A DNA stretch of 64,000 bases, taken from positions 28,865 through 92,864 of the forward strand of contig JBEKMO010000007.1 in NCBI GenBank assembly GCA_050008465.1. Direction: 5' to 3'. The notes under the pieces are model-generated. The model did no database searches, had not been told where the DNA came from, and saw only the letters and a program-made list of their open reading frames with translations. Of this stretch, positions 36,660 to 45,470 are shown in pieces (position 1 is the first letter of the stretch; each line of letters begins with the position of its first letter). The stretch is from Fen-330 sp050008465 (GTDB lineage: Bacteria; Acidobacteriota; Terriglobia; Bryobacterales; Bryobacteraceae). The position numbers were made by a program, and so were the translations under genes.

Positions 36660-39146
36660 ATGCTGGCCACCACGCTGCCGGATATTCGCTTGCGGGACTA
36701 TTCCCTCGACAACCTCGGCCCGTTGCGGGAACTGCGGGAACAGAGCCTGCACGCCAAAGCCCAGGTCTGCATCGAGCGGGCGAAGTTCGTCACCAGATAT
36801 CTGCGGGATTTCTCGACTCCGGACGAGCCAATGGAACTGCGCCGCGCCAAGGCGGTGAAGTATTTTCTCCTGAACAAGGCGCCGCTTTTCTTCGACAACA
36901 GCCTGCTGGCGGGCACTACCACTTCCAAGCCCTTCGGCGCTCCCGTTTACCCCGAGCTGACGGGCATGGCCATTTGGCCCGAACTGGAAACCATGAGCAC
37001 CCGGGCGAAGAACCCGCAGGCGATCTCGGTCGAGGACGCCGACGAGCTGAACCGCGGCATCTTCCCCTACTGGATGGAGCGGAGCGTGCTCGAGCGGGCC
37101 CGCAAGAAATGCAACAACTCGTACCCGCTGCGCCTGTTCGAACGCCTGGTCTTCTACATCGCCAGCAAGGTCGGCACGATTTCCCACACGGTGCCGTGCT
37201 ACCGGATCGCGCTCGAGAAGGGGCTGAACGGACTGATCGCCGAAGCGGCGGAACTCGAGCAGCGCGCCGCCGGCTCCGCCGCGCAGTTCTACGAAGCGGT
37301 CCAGATTGCGCTGAAGGGCATTCTGGCGTACGCCGACAGCTTGAGCCGCGGCGCAGCCGAGTTGGCCCGCCGGGAAACGGATCCCGGCCGGCGCGCCAAT
37401 TTCGCCCAGATGGCGGAGGTTTGCGCGCACGTCCCGGCGAACCCGCCGCGCACGTTTCGCGAGGCTGTCAACGCGCTTTGGATCCTGCAGATCGGCGTGC
37501 ACGCCGAGAGCATCAACATGGCGATCAGCCCCGGCCGCGTGGACCAGATCCTGTACCCGTATTACGCTCGCGACCGGGAATCGGGCGCCCTCACCATTGC
37601 CGAAGCGCTCGAGCTCATCGGGTGCTTCTGGCTGAAGCTGAACGACAACACCAACTTGGTGCCGGAAACCGCCGAAGAGCTTTTCGGGGGCGCGGGGACC
37701 GTCCCGGCGGTGACCCTCGGGGGAGTGGACGAGGACGGAGGGAACGCGGTCAACGATCTCACCTACCTGATGCTGCGCGCGACCGAGCTCCTGAAGACCC
37801 GTGATCCGAGCGTGAACGCGCGCTACTTCTCCGGAGTCAACCCCATCGAGTACCGCGACCGCGCGGCCGAGGTGGTCGCAACCACCAAGGCCGTGCCGGC
37901 GTTTTTCAACGACGCCGCGGCGATCGCCACACTCGAGAACCAGGGCATCGCAACCCGGCACGCCCGCGACTACTCGATCATCGGCTGCGTGGAACTGGCC
38001 GCCTCCGGCCGCAGCTACGATGCCTCCAGCTCGATCATCCTGAACCTGGTGGCGGCCCTGGAGCTGGCGCTATACAACGGCAAGCGCCCCGCCACGGGCG
38101 ACGAGCAGATCGGTCCCGTCACCGGCGATGCCTCCTCCTTCACCACCTTCGACCAGTTCTGGAACGCGTTTGCGGCGCAACTGAAATGGCTGATCGGGCA
38201 GGCGATCGAATTGAACGAGTGCCTGGGCCGGACTCACCAGGAGGAATTGCCGACGCCGCTGCTTTCGGCGCTGTTTGAGGGGCCGATGGAGAGCGGCAAA
38301 GACCTGATCTACGGCGGCGCGCTGTACAACTCCTCGGGTGCGACGCACGTCGGGTTCGCCGACACCCTGGATTCGATCAACGCCATCGAGAAAGCCGTGT
38401 ACATCGATAAGCGGTACACGCTCGGAGAGATCCTGGCCGCGCTCGGCGACGATTTCCAGAACGCCAAAGAGCTTCATGCCTACCTGGTTTCCAGGACTCC
38501 GAAGTACGGCAGCGGCGATCCGATCTCCGAGAAGAACGCGCGCAATCTGCTGCAATTGCTCTACGATACCTACCAGGGCTACGTGAACTACCGCGGCGGC
38601 AGATACCGGCCCGCGTTTTGGACCATGACCAATCACGCCGGCCAGGGCAAGCTCGCCGGCGCGCTGCCCAACGGCCGCCGAGCCGGCCGCGTGTTTGCCA
38701 GCGGGATTACGCCGGTTTCGCAGGCCGCATCCGACCTGGCGGCGTGCCTGCTGTCGGTGGGCGGCCACGACGCGCGCCTGATTCCGGGCGGCGAGGCTTT
38801 CAACCTGAAGTACCCGGCGATCGAAGGCCCCGAGGATCTGAAGAGGTTCGCCGGCGCGATCGAGGCGTACTTCCGCGCCGGCGGCCTCCAGATCCAGTTC
38901 AACATCATGTCGTACGAAACGCTGATCGACGCCAAGGCGCATCCGGAGCGTTATCCGGAACTGCTGGTCCGCGTTTCGGGTTACTCGGCCTACTTCCGGG
39001 ACCTCAATGACGCCATGAAGGACGAGATCATCACCCGGACCGCGTACGATCTCGGCACCGGGACGGCGGCGCCGTTCCCGGAAGGCGAGCGGTCCAGGCT
39101 GCCGTTTGAGGAGGGCGCGCCGGACGCGGGGGGCGCGGGAGCGTAA
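36660..39146 (+). CDS. Glycyl radical enzyme of C-x-E active-site type (dehydratase/lyase class)
   Basis: The 828-residue protein is a full-length PFL-superfamily glycyl radical enzyme. The thiyl-radical Cys is in IIGCVELAASG (Cys443, with Glu445 two residues on), and the radical glycine is in RVSGYSAYF (Gly774). The Cys-x-Glu pair is typical of glycerol/diol dehydratases, choline, isethionate and hydroxyproline lyases. Pyruvate formate-lyase instead has adjacent cysteines, and benzylsuccinate synthases lack the Glu. The substrate is unknown. A TAGGAGG site 6 bases before the ATG at 36660 fixes the start. It is the first gene of a seven-gene run; its activase is two genes downstream. Confidence 0.93.
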   Translation: MLATTLPDIRLRDYSLDNLGPLRELREQSLHAKAQVCIERAKFVTRYLRDFSTPDEPMELRRAKAVKYFLLNKAPLFFDNSLLAGTTTSKPFGAPVYPELTGMAIWPELETMSTRAKNPQAISVEDADELNRGIFPYWMERSVLERARKKCNNSYPLRLFERLVFYIASKVGTISHTVPCYRIALEKGLNGLIAEAAELEQRAAGSAAQFYEAVQIALKGILAYADSLSRGAAELARRETDPGRRANFAQMAEVCAHVPANPPRTFREAVNALWILQIGVHAESINMAISPGRVDQILYPYYARDRESGALTIAEALELIGCFWLKLNDNTNLVPETAEELFGGAGTVPAVTLGGVDEDGGNAVNDLTYLMLRATELLKTRDPSVNARYFSGVNPIEYRDRAAEVVATTKAVPAFFNDAAAIATLENQGIATRHARDYSIIGCVELAASGRSYDASSSIILNLVAALELALYNGKRPATGDEQIGPVTGDASSFTTFDQFWNAFAAQLKWLIGQAIELNECLGRTHQEELPTPLLSALFEGPMESGKDLIYGGALYNSSGATHVGFADTLDSINAIEKAVYIDKRYTLGEILAALGDDFQNAKELHAYLVSRTPKYGSGDPISEKNARNLLQLLYDTYQGYVNYRGGRYRPAFWTMTNHAGQGKLAGALPNGRRAGRVFASGITPVSQAASDLAACLLSVGGHDARLIPGGEAFNLKYPAIEGPEDLKRFAGAIEAYFRAGGLQIQFNIMSYETLIDAKAHPERYPELLVRVSGYSAYFRDLNDAMKDEIITRTAYDLGTGTAAPFPEGERSRLPFEEGAPDAGGAGA

Positions 39147-39149
39147 TCC

Positions 39150-39587
39150 ATGCCGAATCTTGTGCTCGACCCATTGCTGAAGAAACTACAAGCCTGTTTC
39201 GAATCCGAGGTTGCGGACCAGTTCCTCACGGTTCTGCTCGATGCCATGGCGGTCGCCATGCTGGTGGACGCGAAGTGCCGGGAGAGCATCCACGACTTCG
39301 AGGCCCGCTACGTCTTCAAGACTCCGGACAAGACGGTCGGCGCAACCGCCACTTTCGCGGGCAATCACATGTCGGTTTCCCAGGAGGTCCTCGATCACCC
39401 GGAGCCGAATGTCACGGTCACGTTTCGAAGTCCCAAGGCCTTGAGGGAGCTGCTGCTGTCGCGCACTCCGGACCTGATCGGGGCCATGCTCCGGCAGGAT
39501 GTCAATGTCGACGGCAATCTCAATTACCTGTATCGTTTCGCGTTTCTCGCGCGGCACTTGCAGTTGATGGCCACCCGATGCGCATGA
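39150..39587 (+). CDS. SCP2-like lipid/sterol-carrier-domain protein
   Basis: The 145-residue protein is a single SCP2/sterol-carrier-type fold. Characteristic pieces are FEARYVFKTPDKTVGATATFAG in outline (quoted parts: RYVFKTPDK, TVTFRSPKALRELL) and PDLIGAMLRQDVNVDGNL, which matches the SCP2 beta-sheet and terminal helices. Such domains bind fatty or hydrophobic ligands. It lies 3 bases after the glycyl radical enzyme and overlaps the activase gene by 4 bases, so it is made with them. Its presence between enzyme and activase is unusual and hints at a hydrophobic substrate. Confidence 0.7.
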   Translation: MPNLVLDPLLKKLQACFESEVADQFLTVLLDAMAVAMLVDAKCRESIHDFEARYVFKTPDKTVGATATFAGNHMSVSQEVLDHPEPNVTVTFRSPKALRELLLSRTPDLIGAMLRQDVNVDGNLNYLYRFAFLARHLQLMATRCA

Positions 39588-40480
39588 TTGCGCGGCCAGC
39601 GGTTGTTTTCGATATTCGCCGCTTCGCCCTGGACGACGGCCCGGGAATCCGGACGACTGTCTTCTTCAAAGGTTGCCCGCTGGCCTGCGTGTGGTGCCAC
39701 AACCCGGAGTCCATCCGGCCCGCGGCCGAGATCGGATTTCAAAGCCGAAGCTGCATCGGTTGCGGCACCTGTGCGGTGGTGTGCCCGGAGGACTGCATCG
39801 CCCTGGACCGCGAGGACCGCGTGGACCGCGCGGCCTGCACGGTCTGCGGCCGCTGTGTCGAAGCCTGCCCGGCGGCCGCCCTCCGCGTGATTGGAGCCGT
39901 GTATCCGGCCGAGGAGCTGGTCGAGTTGCTGCTTCGCGACCGCGTGTTCTACGAAACCTCGGGCGGAGGCGTGACGTTTTCCGGCGGGGAGCCCACGCTC
40001 CACATGCAGTATCTGAGCGGCATTCTGGAGGCGCTGAAACAGTGCGGCATCCACACTGCCATCCAGACCTGCGGCCTGTTCGATCCAGCGGCCTTCAATC
40101 AGTTGCTGCTTCCGTACCTGGACCTGATCCACTTCGATATCAAGCTGATCGACCAGCGGGAACACGAAAAACACACTGGGGTTGGAAACGCGGTCATCCT
40201 GAGCAACTTCCGGGCGCTAACCGCGATCGCCAAAGACCGGATCCTGCCCCGGATCCCACTGATCCCGGGCATCACCATGCGCCGCGACAATCTGGCCGGC
40301 ATCGCGGCCCTTCTCAAGGGCCTGGGTTACGCGGTCTGCGAACTGCTCCCCTACAATCCCGACGGCGCTCGAAAACGGAGGACACTTGGAATCCCCGTAG
40401 CTCCCGAGGTGATGGAAACGATGCCGGACGGCGCCACCTGTCAAGCGCTCCAGCAGGAGTTCCTACGATACGTTCAATGA
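39584..40480 (+). CDS. Glycyl radical enzyme activating enzyme (radical SAM)
   Basis: The 298-residue protein has the radical SAM motif CPLACVWC (Cys31, Cys35, Cys38, CxxxCxxC) near the N-terminus. A ferredoxin-like insert follows with two more 4Fe-4S motifs (CIGCGTCAVVCP and CTVCGRCVEACP), then SGGGVTFSGGEPTLH. The extra clusters are typical of activases for dehydratase-type glycyl radical enzymes. It installs the glycyl radical on the enzyme encoded at 36660-39146. The ATG at 39584 is chosen for the ATGA overlap with the SCP2-like gene; an in-frame ATG two codons earlier is possible. Confidence 0.94.
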   Translation: MIARPAVVFDIRRFALDDGPGIRTTVFFKGCPLACVWCHNPESIRPAAEIGFQSRSCIGCGTCAVVCPEDCIALDREDRVDRAACTVCGRCVEACPAAALRVIGAVYPAEELVELLLRDRVFYETSGGGVTFSGGEPTLHMQYLSGILEALKQCGIHTAIQTCGLFDPAAFNQLLLPYLDLIHFDIKLIDQREHEKHTGVGNAVILSNFRALTAIAKDRILPRIPLIPGITMRRDNLAGIAALLKGLGYAVCELLPYNPDGARKRRTLGIPVAPEVMETMPDGATCQALQQEFLRYVQ

Positions 40481-40492
40481 AAGGAAACGGCT

Positions 40493-41584
40493 ATGCAGAT
40501 CGATTTTCATCATGCGGTCACATACGTTCTTGCGCGGGCCGCCGGTTTCGAACACCCAGAGGCGGACATCATCTCGTACGCCGCGCAGTACGTCGACGAT
40601 GCGGTTTCGAGCGGAGTGGTCCGCTTCGATAACGACGCCATCGCCACGCAAATCTCATCCGCGCACAAATCCTTCGAGGTGGAGAACTTGAACAACCCGG
40701 ACAACGTCGTGGTCTGGCTGCCGTTCCATTTTCTGCCGGGTAACGGCGGCAAACCAGCGGGCCAGAGCCCCGAGGGCACCTTCATCCAGAAACTGGTCTG
40801 CACGCCGGACAGCCCCATCGCAAACGAGATGGTGCGGGCGTGCATCCTCGACTGTAACAAGCCGTATGGGCTGCACCGTCTCGGCGTCACGATGCACGTG
40901 TACGCGGACACCTGGGCCCACCAGGGATTCGCGGGGGTGCTGCACGAGATCAACGAGATCCACGATCTGGAGGAGACCGGCGGCACGCACGTTGTGGGTT
41001 CCATCTTCGAGCTTTTGGCCTCCAAAACCGCGCCGCCCGTCGGGCACGGCCGCGCGCTTACGCTTCCCGACATGCCGTTCCTTTCCTGGAAGTACAGAAA
41101 CGGCCAGGGTGCGCCGATCAGCCGCAATAACACCGACCTGTTTTGCGAAGCCGCGGAGTCGATGTGCAAGGCCATGCGGCGTTTCCGATGCCAGAATCCG
41201 GACGCTGCCGTCCCCGGCCTTGCGGCCGAGGACCGGCAGACCATCCGCAGCCTGTTCACGAACCTCACGCAGGAAGATGGCGCGGAACGGCATCAGCAAT
41301 GGATCCAAGCCGTCCGGACCGGCGCGTTCACTTTCGGCAAGGCGGACATCGCCTACTCCGAGACGGCCTGGGAGAGCGTCGCGTTGCAGCGGCCCGCGGC
41401 TGCCGCTGCCGCTGCCGCGGGGGGCGGCTTTGACCCATTCAAGATCCCCGGCTGGCCAAACGTATATCACTATACGGACAGTTTTCTGCAGAGCAACTGG
41501 CGGCTGTTCCAGGACGCGGTGCAGCTACACCGCTTCACTGTGGGGCGCGACATCCTCCCCAAGTACGGGATCTGCTCGGGATGA
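40493..41584 (+). CDS. DUF6765-like, phospholipase C/P1-nuclease-like putative metalloprotein
   Basis: The 363-residue protein begins IDFHHAVTYVLARAAGFEH, then ISYAAQYVDDAV, and has a His/Asp-rich helical stretch LHRLGVTMHVYADTWAHQGF. That arrangement of His and Asp residues is like the zinc sites of phospholipase C/P1 nuclease folds, and the N-terminal pattern recalls DUF6765. A poly-Ala stretch near residue 305 is probably a linker. It has no signal peptide, so it is cytosolic. It sits 12 bases after the activase gene and overlaps the next gene by 4 bases. Family naming is from memory; the metal-site reading is an inference. Confidence 0.6.
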   Translation: MQIDFHHAVTYVLARAAGFEHPEADIISYAAQYVDDAVSSGVVRFDNDAIATQISSAHKSFEVENLNNPDNVVVWLPFHFLPGNGGKPAGQSPEGTFIQKLVCTPDSPIANEMVRACILDCNKPYGLHRLGVTMHVYADTWAHQGFAGVLHEINEIHDLEETGGTHVVGSIFELLASKTAPPVGHGRALTLPDMPFLSWKYRNGQGAPISRNNTDLFCEAAESMCKAMRRFRCQNPDAAVPGLAAEDRQTIRSLFTNLTQEDGAERHQQWIQAVRTGAFTFGKADIAYSETAWESVALQRPAAAAAAAAGGGFDPFKIPGWPNVYHYTDSFLQSNWRLFQDAVQLHRFTVGRDILPKYGICSG

Positions 41585-43980
41585 CTTTGGAGACTACGAT
41601 GAATAACTACCTGGATGTCCGCAACTCCCGCTGTGCGTCAGTGGAGCAGGAGCGGAAGCTCTCGCAGGCGCTGGACGCGATTCTCTCGACCGACGCCAGG
41701 AACGGCACGGTCGCCATGCTGGGCGCCTGGCAGCGCATTGTCGGCGACAACCGGAAACGCGAGCAATGGAACACCGTATTCGAGAAGATCCGCAGCGTGT
41801 TTCTGTGCGGCCGGAGCGTCCCGCTCGACGGCCCCATGATCGGCGTCTCCTTCGGGATCCGCGACAGCGATTACTTCCGCGATACGGCCAGGCTGTTCGG
41901 CAAGGAGCGGTCCGCGATCGCCGACCTCGAATGGATGGCCACCTGCTGGAATATGACCTTCGGTGCATCGGGCCTGTGGATGGGGAAGACGTTCGAGCCC
42001 GTGACGCGGGAGGTGTTCTCGAGCAAGTGCGCCGGTTCCGCCGCGATGCTCGAACGCTACGACCCGGCCACAACCAGGATCGGGCGCAACTTCTTCCGCG
42101 ATCCCGCGAATCCGAGTCTCCTTCAGGGCCTGGGCATGCCGGTTCTGACGAAGCTATGGAACCTGCGCGACCGGCCTGGGGATCCGAGTGCCCCCGGCTT
42201 CGAGGGCGAGTTGCTGGCCTCGAACCTGGAAAAGGAGAAGGCCATCCCGTACCGGAAAACTGGCGGACTCTTCCTGGCCCTGCCCGCGTGCTCTGTTGTT
42301 CCCGAGATGAACGGGAAGGAAGTGTATCACCTGAACTACCGCTGGGCGGCATTCGACGCTGCCTACCCCATGACGCGGCTGATCGACGAGATCGTCGAGA
42401 TCGACGACGGCGTCTACCTGGGCCAACTCGTGATGGCCACTCGGCACTACGGTCTCGGTACGGTTCACGTCTCCCTCTTTGGCGAACACGAGTGGCGCTT
42501 GGGCGAGCCGTATGAGGCCGCCGACCCGTTCGCACCCGGCAAGTACGGCTATCAGAACAACGGCTTCTTCCTGATGATCGATCCGGCGCGCGCCCGGGAC
42601 GCGTACTCCGATGAAGCGTTCCCGTTCCTGCGGCCGCGTCCCGGCGAGACCGGCTACACGGAGCTCGGCTACGACCGCGTCCCCAGCGTTTCGGTGGCTG
42701 GCGCCAGCGCGCCTGGGGATTGGGCGCGGGACCCCGAGTTGCGTGCGAAATTCACTACGTTGCTTCTGGAGGATTCGCCCAAGGGCGCGAGCGACGGCGA
42801 CGTCCGCGAGGAGTTGCGGGACGGGGAATCCGTTCTCGAGATGCTCCAGCGCATCCAGGGCGAGATCTCGAAAGCGGCCCGGTTCGACGATCATGTGCGC
42901 CACTTCGAGAAGCTGAACCGGCTGTTCCGGCGCGGCGTTGCTGCCACAATCGCCGGCGGCCTGTTCCGGGGCCAGGGCCGCGGCTTCAACACCAGCTTCG
43001 ACGCTCCGGAGCGTCTCGAATGGTACGGTGAGCAAGAGCCGTGCCGCGGCTTCGACTATTATCACGGCGCGACTCTCAACCTCCACTGGGGCATGGCGGA
43101 CACCTGGTGCCCGGCGCTGGAGCGCAAGTTCGAAGAGAGCAGCCTGTACCCCAGTGCGCTTGCCGATCTGCTGCACCGCGATCCGCGCGGACCGAACCTC
43201 CTCAACACGGTCTGGGCGACGATCGGGAGATTCGTCTTTCCGTGGGCGGGCAAGTCGTTCGAGAAGATCAGCGGCCGGAAACTCAGCATGCTGCTGGACG
43301 AGAGCCCGGATCTGGCGGAGCGCTATCCCGAGCGGGTGCACGAGCTGGAATCTCACCTGGCGAGTTGGCCGCACTACGACCTGGTCAAGAAGAGCCGCGA
43401 CGGCTACTGGAAGCAGGACGGCCCCTACGCCGCGCACTTGAAAGCCGGCTCATGGGATCGCGGCATGCCCCCTGCCGATCGGGAGTTCTGGGAGCAAGAA
43501 GCGGCGAGCCGGTGGGTGTTCGGCTATAACCTCGAGGATTCGCGCATTCTCGTCGCGGACGCGCTCATGCGCTTGCTGGATATGAACCACCGCGCGCCGG
43601 TCCCGTCGATCCAGGATCTCGCCGATGCCGGCCCCTCGCCGTTCGTCCGGCAGGGCTACATGTTCCTGGGCACTTGCGGCCGCGAATCCATCCTGCCCAT
43701 GAACAGCGGCGCGGGCGCGAAGAAACAGGTCTTCCAGTTCCACTACCGGTATCCGATGATCGGGGGACCCGTGCCCATCGGCTTCTGCCTCGACGAGATC
43801 GTAGAGATCGCCGAGGGTTTGATCCTGGGACAATTGATCTACTCGACCGACTTCTCCGTGCCATTTCATTCCTCGACCGCCGCGGAAGAGTTCAAGTACC
43901 AGTTGTTCGGCTACTTCCTGCTTCTGGACAACACCTGGGAGCGGCACCGGCGGGCCATCGGCTTCGACGTGAACACATAA
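41581..43980 (+). CDS. Large protein of unknown family with two copies of one module
   Basis: The 799-residue protein has no recognised family but is internally duplicated. Module 1 (about residues 70-340) and module 2 (about 445-790) share, in order: a W-x-GK-[TS]-FE stretch (133-139 and 555-561), NYR/HYR (252, 721), L-x-DEIVEI followed by LGQL (267-283, 736-752), and YQ-x-x-G-[FY]-FL-x-x-D (324-334, 773-783). The GK-[TS] is not a Walker A loop, since the upstream Gly is absent. It has no signal peptide. It starts inside the previous gene's stop (ATGA). A Met at residue 7 is an alternative start. It is the central, least known component of the operon. Confidence 0.85.
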   Translation: MTLETTMNNYLDVRNSRCASVEQERKLSQALDAILSTDARNGTVAMLGAWQRIVGDNRKREQWNTVFEKIRSVFLCGRSVPLDGPMIGVSFGIRDSDYFRDTARLFGKERSAIADLEWMATCWNMTFGASGLWMGKTFEPVTREVFSSKCAGSAAMLERYDPATTRIGRNFFRDPANPSLLQGLGMPVLTKLWNLRDRPGDPSAPGFEGELLASNLEKEKAIPYRKTGGLFLALPACSVVPEMNGKEVYHLNYRWAAFDAAYPMTRLIDEIVEIDDGVYLGQLVMATRHYGLGTVHVSLFGEHEWRLGEPYEAADPFAPGKYGYQNNGFFLMIDPARARDAYSDEAFPFLRPRPGETGYTELGYDRVPSVSVAGASAPGDWARDPELRAKFTTLLLEDSPKGASDGDVREELRDGESVLEMLQRIQGEISKAARFDDHVRHFEKLNRLFRRGVAATIAGGLFRGQGRGFNTSFDAPERLEWYGEQEPCRGFDYYHGATLNLHWGMADTWCPALERKFEESSLYPSALADLLHRDPRGPNLLNTVWATIGRFVFPWAGKSFEKISGRKLSMLLDESPDLAERYPERVHELESHLASWPHYDLVKKSRDGYWKQDGPYAAHLKAGSWDRGMPPADREFWEQEAASRWVFGYNLEDSRILVADALMRLLDMNHRAPVPSIQDLADAGPSPFVRQGYMFLGTCGRESILPMNSGAGAKKQVFQFHYRYPMIGGPVPIGFCLDEIVEIAEGLILGQLIYSTDFSVPFHSSTAAEEFKYQLFGYFLLLDNTWERHRRAIGFDVNT

Positions 43981-44013
43981 GGGCCGCGATTCGCGGCAAG
44001 GAGGGTGAGCGCC

Positions 44014-45456
44014 ATGACATCTAGCATCTTCGTAATATCGGACTTACACTTGGGCGGCGAACCGGGATCGGATGACTCGCCTGGCTTCCGCATCCTCACG
44101 GGTGTCGGTCAAAGACGGCTGGCCGGGTTCCTCGGCTGGGTGCGCCAGCAGGGCTCCGGGGACCACGAGGTTCACCTGGTCATCAACGGCGACTTCGTCG
44201 ATTTCCTCGCCGAAAAGGAGTTTGCTCCTTTTACGCCCACCGACGAGGCGGCGACCGACAAGCTCCGGCGCGTGATGAGCCGTACCGCGGCGGTGTGGGA
44301 CGGCCTGCATGAGGCGGTCTCCGCCGGTGTGCGCATGACCATTCTGCTGGGCAACCACGACATCGAGCTTTCGCTGCCCGGTCCGCGCCGGCTGTTGCTC
44401 GAGCGATTGGGGCACGGGTCGGTCGATTTCATCTACGACAACCAGGCGTTCGTCGCCGGCCCGGTACTGATCGAGCACGGCAATCGCTACGACAACTGGA
44501 ATGCCGTGCGGCACGACCAGCTTCGGGAGCTGCGCTCGGCCCTTTCGCGGCGGGAGCCGCCGCCCGAGTTTCCGCCGCCGGCGGGCAGCCAGCTCGTTCA
44601 GCAGGTCATGAATCCGCTGAAGGCGCACTTCCCTTTTGTTGACCTGCTCAAGCCTGAGAACGCCGGCGCCATCCCCATGCTCGCCGTGCTCGACCCTTCG
44701 TCCATGCGCGCGGTTCCGAAGATCGCGCAGTTGGCCCGACAATCGGCCCGGGTGCGATTCGACGCGACCGGCAGGCCGTTGGACCCATCCAACATCGCCG
44801 AAGAACCCGAGGTGAGGAAGGACCGGGAACTGCTGCAATTGGCGGCCAACCTTGCCGCCGGCGGAGACGCGCAGCAAGTGAGTTTCGTGAGCCGCGCAGG
44901 GGATTTGTGGAACCGGCTGCGAACGGCCACCTCGCAAGCGGCGCGGGCCAAGGAGTTCGATCTGCTCTACCGCGGAATCCGCGCCCACATCGAGGAGCAC
45001 CGGCAGAACTTCGACGTGAACCGCGAGGACGAGAGGTATCTGCGGGCGGCGCAGGTTGCGGTCCGGCGTGGCTTCCGGGTCGTGGTATTCGGGCACACGC
45101 ACGCGGTCAAGCGTGTCCCGCTGGATTCGAGCGGGAACCCCGCCGGTCCCAAGGACGATCCTCTCTCCAATGGGGGCGCTGTGTATCTGAACACCGGCAC
45201 CTGGGCGGACCTGATGCGGTTCCCCGAGGCTGTTCTGAACGGCAAGGAGGAAGAAGGGCGGGCGCAACTGGAACGCTTCTCCGACGACCTGGAGGCCAAC
45301 CGTACGGACCGCTACCGCGAGCAGATCCCGACCTTCGCGCGGATTGAGATCGAGGGCCAACAGGTGAAATCCGCCGATGTGTATCTGTTCAGCGAACCGG
45401 AGGAACCCGCGCCCGTGCCCAACGGCCAGCTTGCGAGCCTGATCTACACACCCTGA
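44014..45456 (+). CDS. Calcineurin-like metallophosphoesterase
   Basis: The 480-residue protein has the dinuclear-metal motifs of the family: ISDLHLGG (D10, H12), INGDFVDF, LLGNHDIEL and FGHTHAV. About 160 residues lie between the third and last motifs, which is longer than in simple phosphoesterases such as LpxH. The C-terminal 60 residues extend beyond the core. There is no signal peptide, so it acts in the cytosol; nucleotide or phospholipid substrates are both possible. A strong AAGGAGG site 8 bases before the ATG at 44014 sets the start. It is part of the seven-gene run. Confidence 0.9.
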   Translation: MTSSIFVISDLHLGGEPGSDDSPGFRILTGVGQRRLAGFLGWVRQQGSGDHEVHLVINGDFVDFLAEKEFAPFTPTDEAATDKLRRVMSRTAAVWDGLHEAVSAGVRMTILLGNHDIELSLPGPRRLLLERLGHGSVDFIYDNQAFVAGPVLIEHGNRYDNWNAVRHDQLRELRSALSRREPPPEFPPPAGSQLVQQVMNPLKAHFPFVDLLKPENAGAIPMLAVLDPSSMRAVPKIAQLARQSARVRFDATGRPLDPSNIAEEPEVRKDRELLQLAANLAAGGDAQQVSFVSRAGDLWNRLRTATSQAARAKEFDLLYRGIRAHIEEHRQNFDVNREDERYLRAAQVAVRRGFRVVVFGHTHAVKRVPLDSSGNPAGPKDDPLSNGGAVYLNTGTWADLMRFPEAVLNGKEEEGRAQLERFSDDLEANRTDRYREQIPTFARIEIEGQQVKSADVYLFSEPEEPAPVPNGQLASLIYTP

Positions 45457-45470
45457 CGGGAGAATCCGCG

